This document shows, piece after piece, positions 25,404-34,145 of a stretch of 64,000 nucleotides of DNA. The position numbers and the translations under genes were made by a program. The stretch is from CALLPQ01 sp964392325 (GTDB taxonomy: Bacteria; Pseudomonadota; Alphaproteobacteria; Caulobacterales; Parvularculaceae): NCBI GenBank assembly GCA_964392325.1, contig CAYMPJ010000007.1, positions 1 to 64,000 of the forward strand, written 5' to 3'. How positions within the stretch are numbered: position 1 is the stretch's first letter; every line of letters starts with the position of its first letter. The notes beneath the pieces are model-generated. The model ran no database searches. It worked only from the letters and a program-made list of their open reading frames with translations, and was not told where the DNA came from.

Positions 25404-26921
25404 ATGACGAATAGACAAAAGACAGCCGCAGTTATCGGATCCGGTTTTGGCGGGTTATCCCTAGCAATCCGTTTGCAATCTGCTGGTATTCAAACAACTA
25501 TTCTGGAAAAGCGCGATAAGCCGGGGGGACGCGCTTATGTCTATGAGCAGGACGGTTTTACCTTTGATGCTGGGCCAACCGTGATTACAGACCCTACTGC
25601 GCTGGAAGAATTATGGGCCCTGAGTGATCGTAAGCTGTCTGATTATGTAGATATGCTTCCGGTTGATCCCTTTTATCGTTTGATGTGGGAGGATGGATAC
25701 AGCTTTGATTATTGCAGTGATGAAAAAATGTTACTGGAGCAGATTGCCAAGAAAAACCCCAAAGATGCGGAAGGATATATTAAATTTCATCAGTATTCAG
25801 AGGTTTTATATCGTGAAGGCTATGAAAAACTAGGCGCTGTACCCTTTTTGAATTTCTGGTCCATGATACGGTCTGCCCCCGAACTTATTGGTCTTCAAAG
25901 TTATCGTAGTGTCTATTCCAAATTGACGGATTTCATCGAAGATGAACAATTGCGCCAAGCCTTCAGCTTTCACACATTATTGGTTGGCGGAGACCCGTTT
26001 AAGACGTCGGCGATTTATGCCCTTATTCATGCATTAGAGCGCAAATGGGGGGTTTGGTTTCCAAAAGGGGGAACCGGCGCATTGGTGCGCGGTATGGTCA
26101 AATTGTTTGAAGATCTGGGGGGAACAATAAAACTAAACGCACCTGTTTCAGAAATTACTGTTGAGAACGAAAAGGTCTCGACAATAATTTGCGAAGATGG
26201 CTGGAGCCAAAAATTTGACGCAATCGGCTCAAACGCAGACATTGTCCATACATATGAAAAATTATTGGGTCGTAGCCCGCGCGGTAAATCTATGGGCCGG
26301 AAATTGAAAAACAAACGGTTTTCCAACTCGCTCTTTGTTGCCTATTTCGGATTGAAAAATAAAACAGAAAATCTGGCCCACCATACAATCCTGTTCGGGC
26401 CGCGCTATCGTGAACTTATTTCGGAAATATTTTCCGGGCCGGATTTACCGGACGATTTCTCTTTATATCTGCATCGCCCAACGGCTACCGATCCGGCTCT
26501 CGCGCCAGAGGGGTGTGATGCTTATTATGTTCTGGCTCCCGTTCCCAATACGGATAAAGCCAATATCAATTGGGAAGAAGAGGGCCCGAAATATCGGGAC
26601 AAGATTTTTGATTATCTCGAAGAAAGATATATTCCGGGTTTGAAAGAGAATTTGGTCACGTCCCATATTTTCACGCCTGCAGATTTTACAACAGAACTAA
26701 ATGCATATGCCGGGTCGGCATTTTCAATCGAACCAATTCTTACCCAATCGGCGTGGTTCCGGGTTCATAATCGCGACGATCAAATTAGCAATCTATATTT
26801 CGTTGGTGCAGGAACACATCCGGGAGCCGGGGTGCCGGGGGTTGTTGGCTCTGCAAAAGCCACCGCTGGTCTTATGCTGGAGGATATGGGATATTTGAAC
26901 ATGAAACCGGCAGCCGAGTAG
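25404..26921 (+). CDS. crtI: Phytoene desaturase
   Basis: CrtI desaturates phytoene in four steps to lycopene, using FAD at the membrane. The protein of 505 residues has the N-terminal FAD motif (IGSGFGGLSLAIRL) and the C-terminal signature GAGTHPGAGVPGVVGSAKAT. EKRDKPGGRAYVYEQDGFTFDAGPT (as two pieces, EKRDKPGGRAY and FTFDAGPTVITDP) is diagnostic. It lies between crtY and crtB with 21 and 8 bases between genes. Confidence 0.97.
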   Translation: MTNRQKTAAVIGSGFGGLSLAIRLQSAGIQTTILEKRDKPGGRAYVYEQDGFTFDAGPTVITDPTALEELWALSDRKLSDYVDMLPVDPFYRLMWEDGYSFDYCSDEKMLLEQIAKKNPKDAEGYIKFHQYSEVLYREGYEKLGAVPFLNFWSMIRSAPELIGLQSYRSVYSKLTDFIEDEQLRQAFSFHTLLVGGDPFKTSAIYALIHALERKWGVWFPKGGTGALVRGMVKLFEDLGGTIKLNAPVSEITVENEKVSTIICEDGWSQKFDAIGSNADIVHTYEKLLGRSPRGKSMGRKLKNKRFSNSLFVAYFGLKNKTENLAHHTILFGPRYRELISEIFSGPDLPDDFSLYLHRPTATDPALAPEGCDAYYVLAPVPNTDKANINWEEEGPKYRDKIFDYLEERYIPGLKENLVTSHIFTPADFTTELNAYAGSAFSIEPILTQSAWFRVHNRDDQISNLYFVGAGTHPGAGVPGVVGSAKATAGLMLEDMGYLNMKPAAE

Positions 26922-26929
26922 AAATAACC

Positions 26930-27949
26930 ATGTCGAGCCAGACAATAATTACATCGGGTGAAAGGGACGCTTTAGCCAATCACGGTGCGCAATCTATTGC
27001 CCAAGGGTCTAAAAGTTTTGCCTTGGCCTCGCGCCTGTTTGGCGAGGAAATGCGCGCAGATGTGCAAATGCTCTATGCATGGTGCCGTTACTGCGATGAT
27101 GTGATTGATGGGCAATCTTTTGGTGAGGATGCGCCTGATATCGAATTGACGGCTGAAGAACAGTCGCGCCGTCTGGATAAATTACAAAAGCTGACACGCA
27201 AAGCCTTGAACGGTGAGAAGACCGGTAACCCCGCCTTTGATGGATTTTCTATCGTCGCGAGAAAACATAAAATCCCCGAGCAATACCCATTGGATTTGTT
27301 AAATGGCTTTTCCATGGATGTATCTAGCCGACATTATGAGACAATGAATGAATGTCTTGAATATTGTTACGGCGTCGCGGGCTGTGTCGGGATTATGATG
27401 GCTATTGTGATGGGTGTCTCACCTGAGGATCATGAGACACTGGACCGGGCCAGTGATTTGGGGCTTGGATTTCAACTCACCAATATTTGCCGGGATATAA
27501 TTGATGATGCGAAAGCTGACCGGATTTATCTGCCTGCCCATATGTTGGAAAAACATAAAATTGCTGTCCTGCCAAACTCTGTTCTCGATAATAAAAATCG
27601 TGGTCAGTTAAGCCTTGCGGCAAATGAAATTTTGAGCATTGCTGATGATTATTACAGCTCTGCAGGGGAGGGACTAAAAAAACTACCCCCAAGGGCTGCA
27701 GGTGCTATCGCTGCGGCTCGAAATATTTACCGCGAGATAGGGTCGATTATTCGTACACGGGGAAGCCATGCTTGGGATGATCGTGCCTATACTTCCAAGA
27801 TGAAAAAGACATGGTTGGCCATGAGTGGTTTGCTAAGCGGCGGCGTTCAGCCTGTGTTCAGGTCAAACCAGAAACCATTAAGGCGTGATCAAAATTTGTG
27901 GCAGCGCCCGGTTAATGGGGCAAGGTTATTCGTGAAAGGCGAAGCGTAG
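26930..27949 (+). CDS. crtB: Phytoene synthase
   Basis: CrtB condenses two geranylgeranyl diphosphates to phytoene. Both aspartate-rich motifs are present: CRYCDDVIDG near residue 50 and DIIDDAKADRIYLP near 190. The length of 339 residues is slightly above the usual 300-310, with a C-terminal tail beyond the synthase domain. No geranylgeranyl diphosphate synthase (crtE) lies nearby, so that gene must be elsewhere. This is the last gene of the hemA-crt run, and its stop faces the convergent peptidase gene 32 bases away. Confidence 0.96.
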   Translation: MSSQTIITSGERDALANHGAQSIAQGSKSFALASRLFGEEMRADVQMLYAWCRYCDDVIDGQSFGEDAPDIELTAEEQSRRLDKLQKLTRKALNGEKTGNPAFDGFSIVARKHKIPEQYPLDLLNGFSMDVSSRHYETMNECLEYCYGVAGCVGIMMAIVMGVSPEDHETLDRASDLGLGFQLTNICRDIIDDAKADRIYLPAHMLEKHKIAVLPNSVLDNKNRGQLSLAANEILSIADDYYSSAGEGLKKLPPRAAGAIAAARNIYREIGSIIRTRGSHAWDDRAYTSKMKKTWLAMSGLLSGGVQPVFRSNQKPLRRDQNLWQRPVNGARLFVKGEA

Positions 27950-27981
27950 AGAAAATCGTACACTATGCATGTAAAGACGTT

Positions 27982-28908
27982 TTAGAACGTTCCTGAAAAT
28001 AAATCCTGATTAATTCCGAAACCGGCGCGTTTCATGCCGCCCGAATTCCACGAGCAAGCAATCTCGCCTTTGTGGGAGACGCTGATGACGCCGCCATTGC
28101 CGCCCAAACGCCCAACATCATGGATTAATCCGTTTACTGCTGTTTGTAGGTCTTCGCCGCGATAACCAACACGGCTGGCAACATCTTGCGCGCCGCCAGC
28201 AAGAATAAAATATTCACCAAGTCCCGTGCACGATGCGGCAACCCGTTCGTCAGCCCATGTACCCGAACCAATAAGAGGTGTATCGCCAACCCGCCCCTCC
28301 AGCTTGCCGAACACGCCGCCTGTTGAGGTGCCTGCGGCCAGTCGGCCTCGTGCGTCGAGGGCGACAACACCAACCGTACCATGGCCAAGTTCGGACTGGG
28401 TAAGCTCTTCTGGTTCGACGCCCAAAGGGATAACATAATAGTTTTCCGGATCATCAATAAATTCCAAACCATTTGCGCGGCAGAAATTCTCCGCGCCCTT
28501 GCCAGCGAGCAGAACATGGGGGGTCGCATCCATAATCGTGCGCGCTGCCCGGATCGGGCTTTTGAGGTGGGCAACCGCCGCGATGGCACCGGCGCGTCGG
28601 CGCAGTGTGCCGCTGCTCGTTGAGCCACTGTTTACCGGATCGCCGCCGACCATGATCGATGCATCAAGCTCTGCATAACCGGCCTTGTTTGGCGGTGCAC
28701 CTTTGCCGGCAATGTAAAAGCCGGATTCTTCCATAGCGACGCACATAGCTTCCACTACATCGACAGCATCCTTTCCGGCTTCAAGCAGGGCCTTGCCTTC
28801 ACCGGCAAGGGCCAGAAGATGCTCCTCGGCGCGGGAATAATCCCGTCCCGCCTTGGCACCAGCGCCACCATGGATCGCGAGGGCAATGGGGGAGGAGGAA
28901 TTGGTCAT
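27982..28908 (-). CDS. Isoaspartyl peptidase/L-asparaginase (Ntn-hydrolase)
   Basis: This is a type 2 asparaginase-like Ntn-hydrolase of 308 residues. The precursor cleaves itself before the catalytic threonine in GHGTVGVVALD (near residue 177), which becomes the nucleophile of the beta subunit. AIHGGAGAK at the N-terminus and GAIAAV and GTSTGGVFGKLEGRVGD (substrate site) fit the family. Such enzymes remove isoaspartyl residues from dipeptides and hydrolyse asparagine. It is not clearly linked in function to the carotenoid cluster it faces. Confidence 0.92.
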   Translation of the reverse strand: MTNSSSPIALAIHGGAGAKAGRDYSRAEEHLLALAGEGKALLEAGKDAVDVVEAMCVAMEESGFYIAGKGAPPNKAGYAELDASIMVGGDPVNSGSTSSGTLRRRAGAIAAVAHLKSPIRAARTIMDATPHVLLAGKGAENFCRANGLEFIDDPENYYVIPLGVEPEELTQSELGHGTVGVVALDARGRLAAGTSTGGVFGKLEGRVGDTPLIGSGTWADERVAASCTGLGEYFILAGGAQDVASRVGYRGEDLQTAVNGLIHDVGRLGGNGGVISVSHKGEIACSWNSGGMKRAGFGINQDLFSGTF

Positions 28909-28997
28909 AAACTCTCTTTTGCGTAGTTGAAATTTATGGCTGGCTGGATTGTTGCTAACCGGGTGCGCATTTTTTCATCGGTTCAAAACGGATGGCC

Positions 28998-29891
28998 CTA
29001 TGAACGCACAGCGCGGCGTAACACATCGAAATACCCATAGGAAATACAATCAAAGCCATCGTGATAGCCGCGCTCGTTCAGCAATCTATGTAAGGCCGCG
29101 AGACGATAGGGCGGGACCGCAGCAAATTGATGATGTTCCAAATGAAAATTCACACAATTGGGCGCAAATATAAGGCGTTCCCAAAACGAGGCTATTGTTG
29201 TGCTTGTATTTTCTCTCGGCTCCAGATTGTCACGATTTCTCGCAACGCCATGCTCGCCGATTTGACGCACTCTGGTCAGTAGGGGGTATACGAATATTTC
29301 AGCAGCAATCCATAATAAATATGCCCAAGGCGCTCCTGCCAAAGTTAGGACACTAATCATCAAAATATGAAATAAGAGCCACGGATAATTCTTTGATAAT
29401 TTAAAGGTCTTCAGTTTATAGAGTGTATCGCGTATTCCAGTCTGTCCTGTGAGATCGCGTATAAGTTTACGTTTGAGGCTAGCTTTTTCCACCGGATAAT
29501 TGATTACAAACCCGCGGTCGGGATCATCATCGGTTCCAGCATAGCGGTGATGGCGCAGATGGTATTCTCGATAATCGTTCAGCGCTATATTGACCGGAGC
29601 CCCGCATAACCAATGACCTGCAAATTGGTTCCAGGTTTTTTTGCTAAAATAAGAGTGATGAGCGCAGTCATGTAGCAGAATACCAAGCCCGAGTTGTCTT
29701 CCGCCAATAAGAAGAATTGCGAATAGAATAGTCAGCGGATTGGTCCATAAAATTGCCATTGCAAAAGCAGAAGCAATTATGCCCCAATTGATCAATAATC
29801 CGCTAAAGGCTCGTAAATCATTTGGCCTTGATAACTCCCTTATTTCTTCACGGGATATAAAACTGGATATATTTTTTGTTGCTTCTGTCAT
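28998..29891 (-). CDS. Membrane fatty acid desaturase family protein
   Basis: This is a di-iron membrane desaturase or hydroxylase of 297 residues. It carries the three histidine boxes: HDCAHH at about 84, HLRHHRYAGTDDDPD at about 112 and HLEHHQF at about 252. Four hydrophobic stretches suggest the usual membrane topology with the active site facing the cytoplasm. The HRYAGTDDDPD box resembles one in carotenoid ketolases (CrtW), but the length and the rest fit acyl-lipid desaturases better. Given the nearby crt genes, carotenoid ring modification is an alternative. It is divergent from the rhodanese gene. Confidence 0.85.
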   Translation of the reverse strand: MTEATKNISSFISREEIRELSRPNDLRAFSGLLINWGIIASAFAMAILWTNPLTILFAILLIGGRQLGLGILLHDCAHHSYFSKKTWNQFAGHWLCGAPVNIALNDYREYHLRHHRYAGTDDDPDRGFVINYPVEKASLKRKLIRDLTGQTGIRDTLYKLKTFKLSKNYPWLLFHILMISVLTLAGAPWAYLLWIAAEIFVYPLLTRVRQIGEHGVARNRDNLEPRENTSTTIASFWERLIFAPNCVNFHLEHHQFAAVPPYRLAALHRLLNERGYHDGFDCISYGYFDVLRRAVRS

Positions 29892-30045
29892 TTTATGTTA
29901 TTATTTCAGATGGTTGCAGGTGTTTATTAAGCGTTTAACGTAAGGACTAACTCTCCGCATAACCCATAGCTTTTGCTGTAATTTACTATATTCCGCACAG
30001 AACATCAAAGCTGTCATGCAAGGTTTTTTTGGCACTTCAAAACAA

Positions 30046-30060
30046 TGTGACCAAGTCACA
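30046..30060. promoter_or_regulatory. Candidate operator palindrome TGTGAC-N3-GTCACA
   Basis: A perfect 6-base inverted repeat with a 3-base spacer lies in the divergent region between the desaturase and rhodanese genes. It resembles CRP/FNR-family half sites, but the spacing between TGTGA and TCACA is five rather than six bases, so the regulator is uncertain. Confidence 0.4.
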
Positions 30061-30080
30061 TATGGGTTATCAAATGACAT

Positions 30081-30096
30081 AATATCACACGATATT
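30081..30096. promoter_or_regulatory. Candidate operator palindrome AATATC-N4-GATATT
   Basis: A perfect 6-base inverted repeat with a 4-base spacer lies 21 bases after the first palindrome and about 55 bases before the rhodanese start. Arms of this kind are typical of dimeric regulators, but I cannot name one. Confidence 0.35.
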
Positions 30097-30152
30097 GTAT
30101 AGACTAAAACACATCCATTTTTTCAAAAGCATTTTGTCCATTGTAGAATCCC

Positions 30153-30698
30153 ATGTCCTTAGTAAAAATTTTATTAGCAGCAGTCATTTTAATTGTCTTA
30201 ATCGGCATTGGCTTTGCCAGTTTCAAGCCCGGCCTTTCGGGAGTTCATAAGGCTATAAAAGCAAATTTTGCGTCAGTCGAGCATATCGATGCCCAAGCTC
30301 TATTGGGATTTGAAAAGCCCCAATACCTTATTTTTGACGTGCGAAAACGGGAAGAGTTTTCTGTAAGTCATTTGGAGGGGGCAATTCATGTTGACCCCGA
30401 GATTTCCAAAGAAGAGTTTAAAGCTCTCTACGCAGACAAGCTAAAGGGCAAAACGGCTATTTTTTATTGTTCGGTTGGTTGGCGCTCTTCCAAGCTTGCA
30501 GACCGCGTTGAACAAGTCTTGAATGAGGCAGGAGTAATTGCCTCTTATAACCTCACTGGCGGTATATTTAAGTGGCACAATGAAAAGCTCCCTCTTTCTG
30601 GATTTAACAATGAGCCGACCGAAGCGATTCATCCCTATAATAATAAATGGAGCCGATACATAAACGATAAATCGACTATTCGCTATGAAAAGGGTTAG
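30153..30698 (+). CDS. Membrane-anchored rhodanese-like protein
   Basis: The protein of 181 residues has one N-terminal hydrophobic helix (LLAAVILIVLIGIGFASF) and a single rhodanese domain from about 40 to 160. The active-site loop reads CSVGWRS with the catalytic cysteine near residue 109, and YLIFDVRKREEFSVSHLEGA is the typical start of the domain. Such proteins carry sulfur as a persulfide or act as phosphatase-like or redox sensors; the real role is open. It is followed after 53 bases by a methyltransferase on the same strand. Confidence 0.88.
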   Translation: MSLVKILLAAVILIVLIGIGFASFKPGLSGVHKAIKANFASVEHIDAQALLGFEKPQYLIFDVRKREEFSVSHLEGAIHVDPEISKEEFKALYADKLKGKTAIFYCSVGWRSSKLADRVEQVLNEAGVIASYNLTGGIFKWHNEKLPLSGFNNEPTEAIHPYNNKWSRYINDKSTIRYEKG

Positions 30699-30751
30699 TT
30701 ATAATTCATACTAAACGGCGTACTTTTTTCTATCTATGAGGCATTAGACTT

Positions 30752-31366
30752 ATGGGCTTTTACGATAAATTTATATTGCCACGCGTTCTCGATCTTGCAT
30801 GTTCTGCGCCGCCTATGAAGAAATTGCGTAACCGGTATGTTTCCGTTGCCCGGGGCAAGGTTCTGGAAATGGGGATAGGGAGCGGATTAAATTTAAAATA
30901 TTACGGGTCAGAAGTTCAGTCCATAACCGGTGTTGATCCTGCCCTGGAGCTAACAAACATTGCGCAAAAACGTGTAATGGAGATCGATAAGCCCGTTGAT
31001 ATAATCGGTGTTTCTGGGGAGCAAATACCGTGTGCTGATGATATGTTTGATAGTGTTGTTTGTACATGGACTTTATGCTCTATTCCAAACCCGCAAGCAG
31101 CGGTGCAAGAAATGCGGAGAATATTAAAGCCTGATGGAAAAATAATCTTCGTTGAACATGGCTTGGCCGATGATCAAAGAGTTGCAAAATGGCAAAGACG
31201 CGTTGAACCATTCTGGAAGCCTGTCGCTGGCGGTTGTCATCTTACCCGCCGCGCCGATACGCTCCTAAAGGAGAATGGCTTTTCTCTAGATCAATTTGAA
31301 TCAGGTTATGAACAAGGCCCAAAATTTGCGACCTTTATGATGCACGGAATTGCATCCGTCGTTTGA
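30752..31366 (+). CDS. Class I SAM-dependent methyltransferase
   Basis: The protein of 204 residues has a complete Rossmann methyltransferase domain. Motif I is VLEMGIGSGLNL near residue 38, the acidic residue after strand 2 is in GVDPALEL, and motif IV is SVVCTWTLCSIPNP. The C-terminal part with WKPVAGGCHLTRR resembles the METTL7/UbiE-like type 11 family. The substrate is unknown. The ATG has GAGG upstream. Confidence 0.88.
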   Translation: MGFYDKFILPRVLDLACSAPPMKKLRNRYVSVARGKVLEMGIGSGLNLKYYGSEVQSITGVDPALELTNIAQKRVMEIDKPVDIIGVSGEQIPCADDMFDSVVCTWTLCSIPNPQAAVQEMRRILKPDGKIIFVEHGLADDQRVAKWQRRVEPFWKPVAGGCHLTRRADTLLKENGFSLDQFESGYEQGPKFATFMMHGIASVV

Positions 31367-31403
31367 AGTTTTGCTTCTTGACCCCCAAAGACAAACTGCA
31401 CTG

Positions 31404-31421
31404 ATCGGTTAAATCGGTTAA
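31404..31421 (+). repeat. Tandem 9-bp repeat upstream of the TSUP exporter gene
   Basis: Two perfect copies of atcggttaa follow each other directly, about 62 bases before the likely start of the exporter gene. Such a pair can be a regulator-binding site, but two copies are weak evidence. Confidence 0.4.
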
Positions 31422-31482
31422 GATGATTGCATCACCGCGCAGATCGGGTAAAGCTTGGCACAATTATGTGCGCTAATATTGA

Positions 31483-32247
31483 TTGGAAGAATTTTTGGAA
31501 CTCTGGCAATTAGCTTTATTGACCCTACTTGGCATTGGCTCGGGATGGCTAAATGTTATGGCGGGGGGAGGATCATTGTTAACGGTGCCAGTGATGTTGT
31601 TTTTAGGCATTCCCGGCCCCGTTGCGAACGGAACGAACCGCATCTCGATTATTGCCCAGAATATTGTCGCTGTTGGAAGTTTCTTTTCCAAGGGCTTTTC
31701 CGATTTCCGGTTGAGCGCAAGCCTTGCGGTGTTTGCCTGTATCGGAGCATTCTTTGGCGCGAATGTGGGGGTGCGATTAGAGGGAGACGCCTTTAACCGG
31801 GTTCTTGCCGTAATTATGTTTGCGATCTTGCTTCTGATGATCACTGATCGCGCGCCCAAACCGAAAACATCTGACGAGCAAGCCCCTGCCAAAAATCTGG
31901 TTGTTGGTCACATCTTAATGCTTGGGGCCGGTTTTTGGGGCGGGTTTATCCAAATCGGTGTTGGCTTTTTACTTATACCTATTCTCAACCGGGTTATGGG
32001 TATCGATCTTGTGCGCACCAATATGCATAAGGTGTTTATTGCCCTTTGTTTTAGCTTCGTGGCGTTAGCAATTTTTGCATCCAACTCTGAAATCTTATGG
32101 CAAGCGGGATTGGCCCTTGCGATTGGCAATGCTTTGGGGGGCTATCTGGGGGTAAGAACGGCCATTGCAAAAGGCGCCGAGATGATCCGCCGGGTTTTCG
32201 TTATTGTGATTATCGCGATGATCGTGAAATTGCTTTTCTTTTCTTAA
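31483..32247 (+). CDS. Sulfite exporter TauE/SafE family permease (TSUP)
   Basis: This is an inner-membrane permease of about 254 residues with eight predicted helices. The N-terminal GIGSGWLNVMAGGGSLLTVP and the repeat half GAGFWGGFIQIGVGFLLIP are the duplicated TSUP signatures. Family members export sulfite, sulfoacetate or other organic anions. The start is the TTG at 31483; no strong ribosome-binding site is visible, so the start is uncertain. The rhodanese upstream may point to sulfur chemistry, but the two are 780 bases apart and this is only a guess. Confidence 0.87.
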   Translation: MEEFLELWQLALLTLLGIGSGWLNVMAGGGSLLTVPVMLFLGIPGPVANGTNRISIIAQNIVAVGSFFSKGFSDFRLSASLAVFACIGAFFGANVGVRLEGDAFNRVLAVIMFAILLLMITDRAPKPKTSDEQAPAKNLVVGHILMLGAGFWGGFIQIGVGFLLIPILNRVMGIDLVRTNMHKVFIALCFSFVALAIFASNSEILWQAGLALAIGNALGGYLGVRTAIAKGAEMIRRVFVIVIIAMIVKLLFFS

Positions 32248-32350
32248 AAACCAGCATCAACGCCACAAAAACCCACTCATATTTTTTGCCAAAAGTAAAT
32301 CATTAGTTTTCCAGAGGCGATTTGACGCCCGAAAGTGTTGCGTTTGTGCT

Positions 32351-32380
32351 TTGACAGTGTGTCGCAGTGGGTGCGATACA
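32351..32380 (+). promoter_or_regulatory. Candidate prp promoter with operator
   Basis: A perfect -35 box TTGACA lies at 32351-32356, with a weaker -10 candidate (GATACA, 32375-32380) 18 bases on. The spacer contains an inverted repeat, TGTGTCGCA (32358-32366) and TGCGATACA (32372-32380), with 8 of 9 bases paired around a 5-base centre. A protein bound there would cover the promoter, as a repressor of the prp genes would. prpD starts at 32462. Confidence 0.5.
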
Positions 32381-32461
32381 GTGCGCATATTTATATGATT
32401 TAGCTTTGCGCAACTGCCCCTGTTATGTCGGTTGCCAGCATGTCCAATGAGAGAATTCAAT

Positions 32462-33994
32462 ATGATCGACCATAAGGTTAGTGCCCACCCGTCAACAGAC
32501 TTATTACCCCGTGAAGAGCAATTGGCCTGGAAAATGGCCGAGATGGCCGCCGATCCGGTAGGCATAGATGATGATGTCACGGATATGATCATCAACCGGA
32601 TTATTGATAATGCTTCCGTCGCTATCGCATCCCTTAATCGCGGACCGATAAAATCCGCCCGGGCGATGGCAAATGCTCATAGCCGTAATGGCGGGGCAAG
32701 CCTGTTTGGTTTACCGGCAAGCCATAGTGTTTGTGCAGAATGGGCTGCGTGGGCCAATGGCACCGCTGTGCGTGAACTTGATTATCATGATACTTTTTTA
32801 GCCGCTGATTATTCCCACCCCGGGGACAATATTCCCCCTGTTCTAGCCGTCGCACAGCAATGCGGTAAGGATGGCGCGGCTTTGCTGCGCGGCATCGCGA
32901 CGGGCTATGAAATTCAAGTCAATCTTGTGAAGGGCATTTGCCTCCATGAACACAAGATTGACCATATTGCCCATATTGGCCCGTCAGCAACGGCGGCGAT
33001 TGGAACCTTATTGGGGCTTGATAAAGAAATAATTTTTCAATCCATTCAGCAAGGATTGCATTGCACAGTCACCACGCGCCAATCGCGCAAAGGAGAGATT
33101 TCAACATGGAAAGCGTTTGCGCCAGCTTACGCAGGGAAAACCGCGATTGAAGCAGTTGATCGCTGTATGCGCGGTGAGGGGGCTCCAAGCCCGATATATG
33201 AAGGCGAAGACTCAGTCATATCTTTCATCCTGAATGGGCGCACCGCAAGAGATAAGGGGCAATCACCTTATGATCCGAGTTATATTGTGCCCCTTCCCGG
33301 TAAAGGGGAGAGCAAACGCGCCATTCTGGATACTTACACAAAAGAACATTCGGCAGAGTATCAATCTCAAGCGCTGATCGATCTGGCCTTTAGAATGGGT
33401 AAAAATATTGATGATTTTGATAAGGTGAAATCAATTGTTCTGCATACCTCTCATCATACTCATTATGTCATTGGTACGGGCGCAAATGATCCGCAAAAAA
33501 TGGACCCGCGCGCTAGCCGTGAAACCCTTGATCATTCAATAATGTATATTTTCGCAGTAGCACTGCAAGATGGCGATTGGCACCACGTTAAAAGCTATGC
33601 GCCGGAACGAGCTCAACGCGCTGACACGGTAAGATTATGGCATAAGATTTCAACCATTGAAGACCCTGAATGGACACGCCGCTATCACAGTCATGACCCA
33701 TCGGAGAAAGCTTTTGGAGCACGGGTTGTGATCACTATGGAAGATGGCAGCGTGATCGAAGATGAACTTGGCATCGCCAATGCCCACCCATTGGGGGCGA
33801 GGCCGTTTGCGCGCAAAGAATATATTAATAAATTTAAACTGCTTACAGATGATATTCTTGAAAAATCTGAGTCCGACCGTTTTCTTGATCTCGTCCAACA
33901 ATTGCCGACACTAAAAGCTGATGAAATTAGAGAGTTAAACCCTGTCGCACCAGCGGGCTATCTTGAGGAAAACCCAGCAAAAGGTATTTTTTAA
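32462..33994 (+). CDS. prpD: MmgE/PrpD family 2-methylcitrate dehydratase
   Basis: PrpD dehydrates 2-methylcitrate to 2-methyl-cis-aconitate, the second step of the methylcitrate cycle for propionate. The protein of about 510 residues covers the whole family. AVRELDYHDTFLAADYSHPGD holds the conserved active-site segment (in two parts, RELDYHDTF and YSHPGDNIPP), and SRKGEISTWKAFAPA and the C-terminal region also match. The ATG at 32462 has GAGAG upstream; two upstream in-frame starts at 32432 and 32447 are less likely. It is the first gene of the prp cluster, 151 bases ahead of prpB. Confidence 0.94.
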   Translation: MIDHKVSAHPSTDLLPREEQLAWKMAEMAADPVGIDDDVTDMIINRIIDNASVAIASLNRGPIKSARAMANAHSRNGGASLFGLPASHSVCAEWAAWANGTAVRELDYHDTFLAADYSHPGDNIPPVLAVAQQCGKDGAALLRGIATGYEIQVNLVKGICLHEHKIDHIAHIGPSATAAIGTLLGLDKEIIFQSIQQGLHCTVTTRQSRKGEISTWKAFAPAYAGKTAIEAVDRCMRGEGAPSPIYEGEDSVISFILNGRTARDKGQSPYDPSYIVPLPGKGESKRAILDTYTKEHSAEYQSQALIDLAFRMGKNIDDFDKVKSIVLHTSHHTHYVIGTGANDPQKMDPRASRETLDHSIMYIFAVALQDGDWHHVKSYAPERAQRADTVRLWHKISTIEDPEWTRRYHSHDPSEKAFGARVVITMEDGSVIEDELGIANAHPLGARPFARKEYINKFKLLTDDILEKSESDRFLDLVQQLPTLKADEIRELNPVAPAGYLEENPAKGIF

Positions 33995-34145
33995 AACCTG
34001 GCCAATAAGAAAGAAGTGAAACTGGTAAGGGTTCTTAATTAATATTGATAAATTGACGAGTGTTTATAGTAAGCCTGAATAGAAATTTTCGAGATGTGCT
34101 CTTTTTTATTACAGGAAAACTACCGTAAAATCAAAGGTGTTTGAT

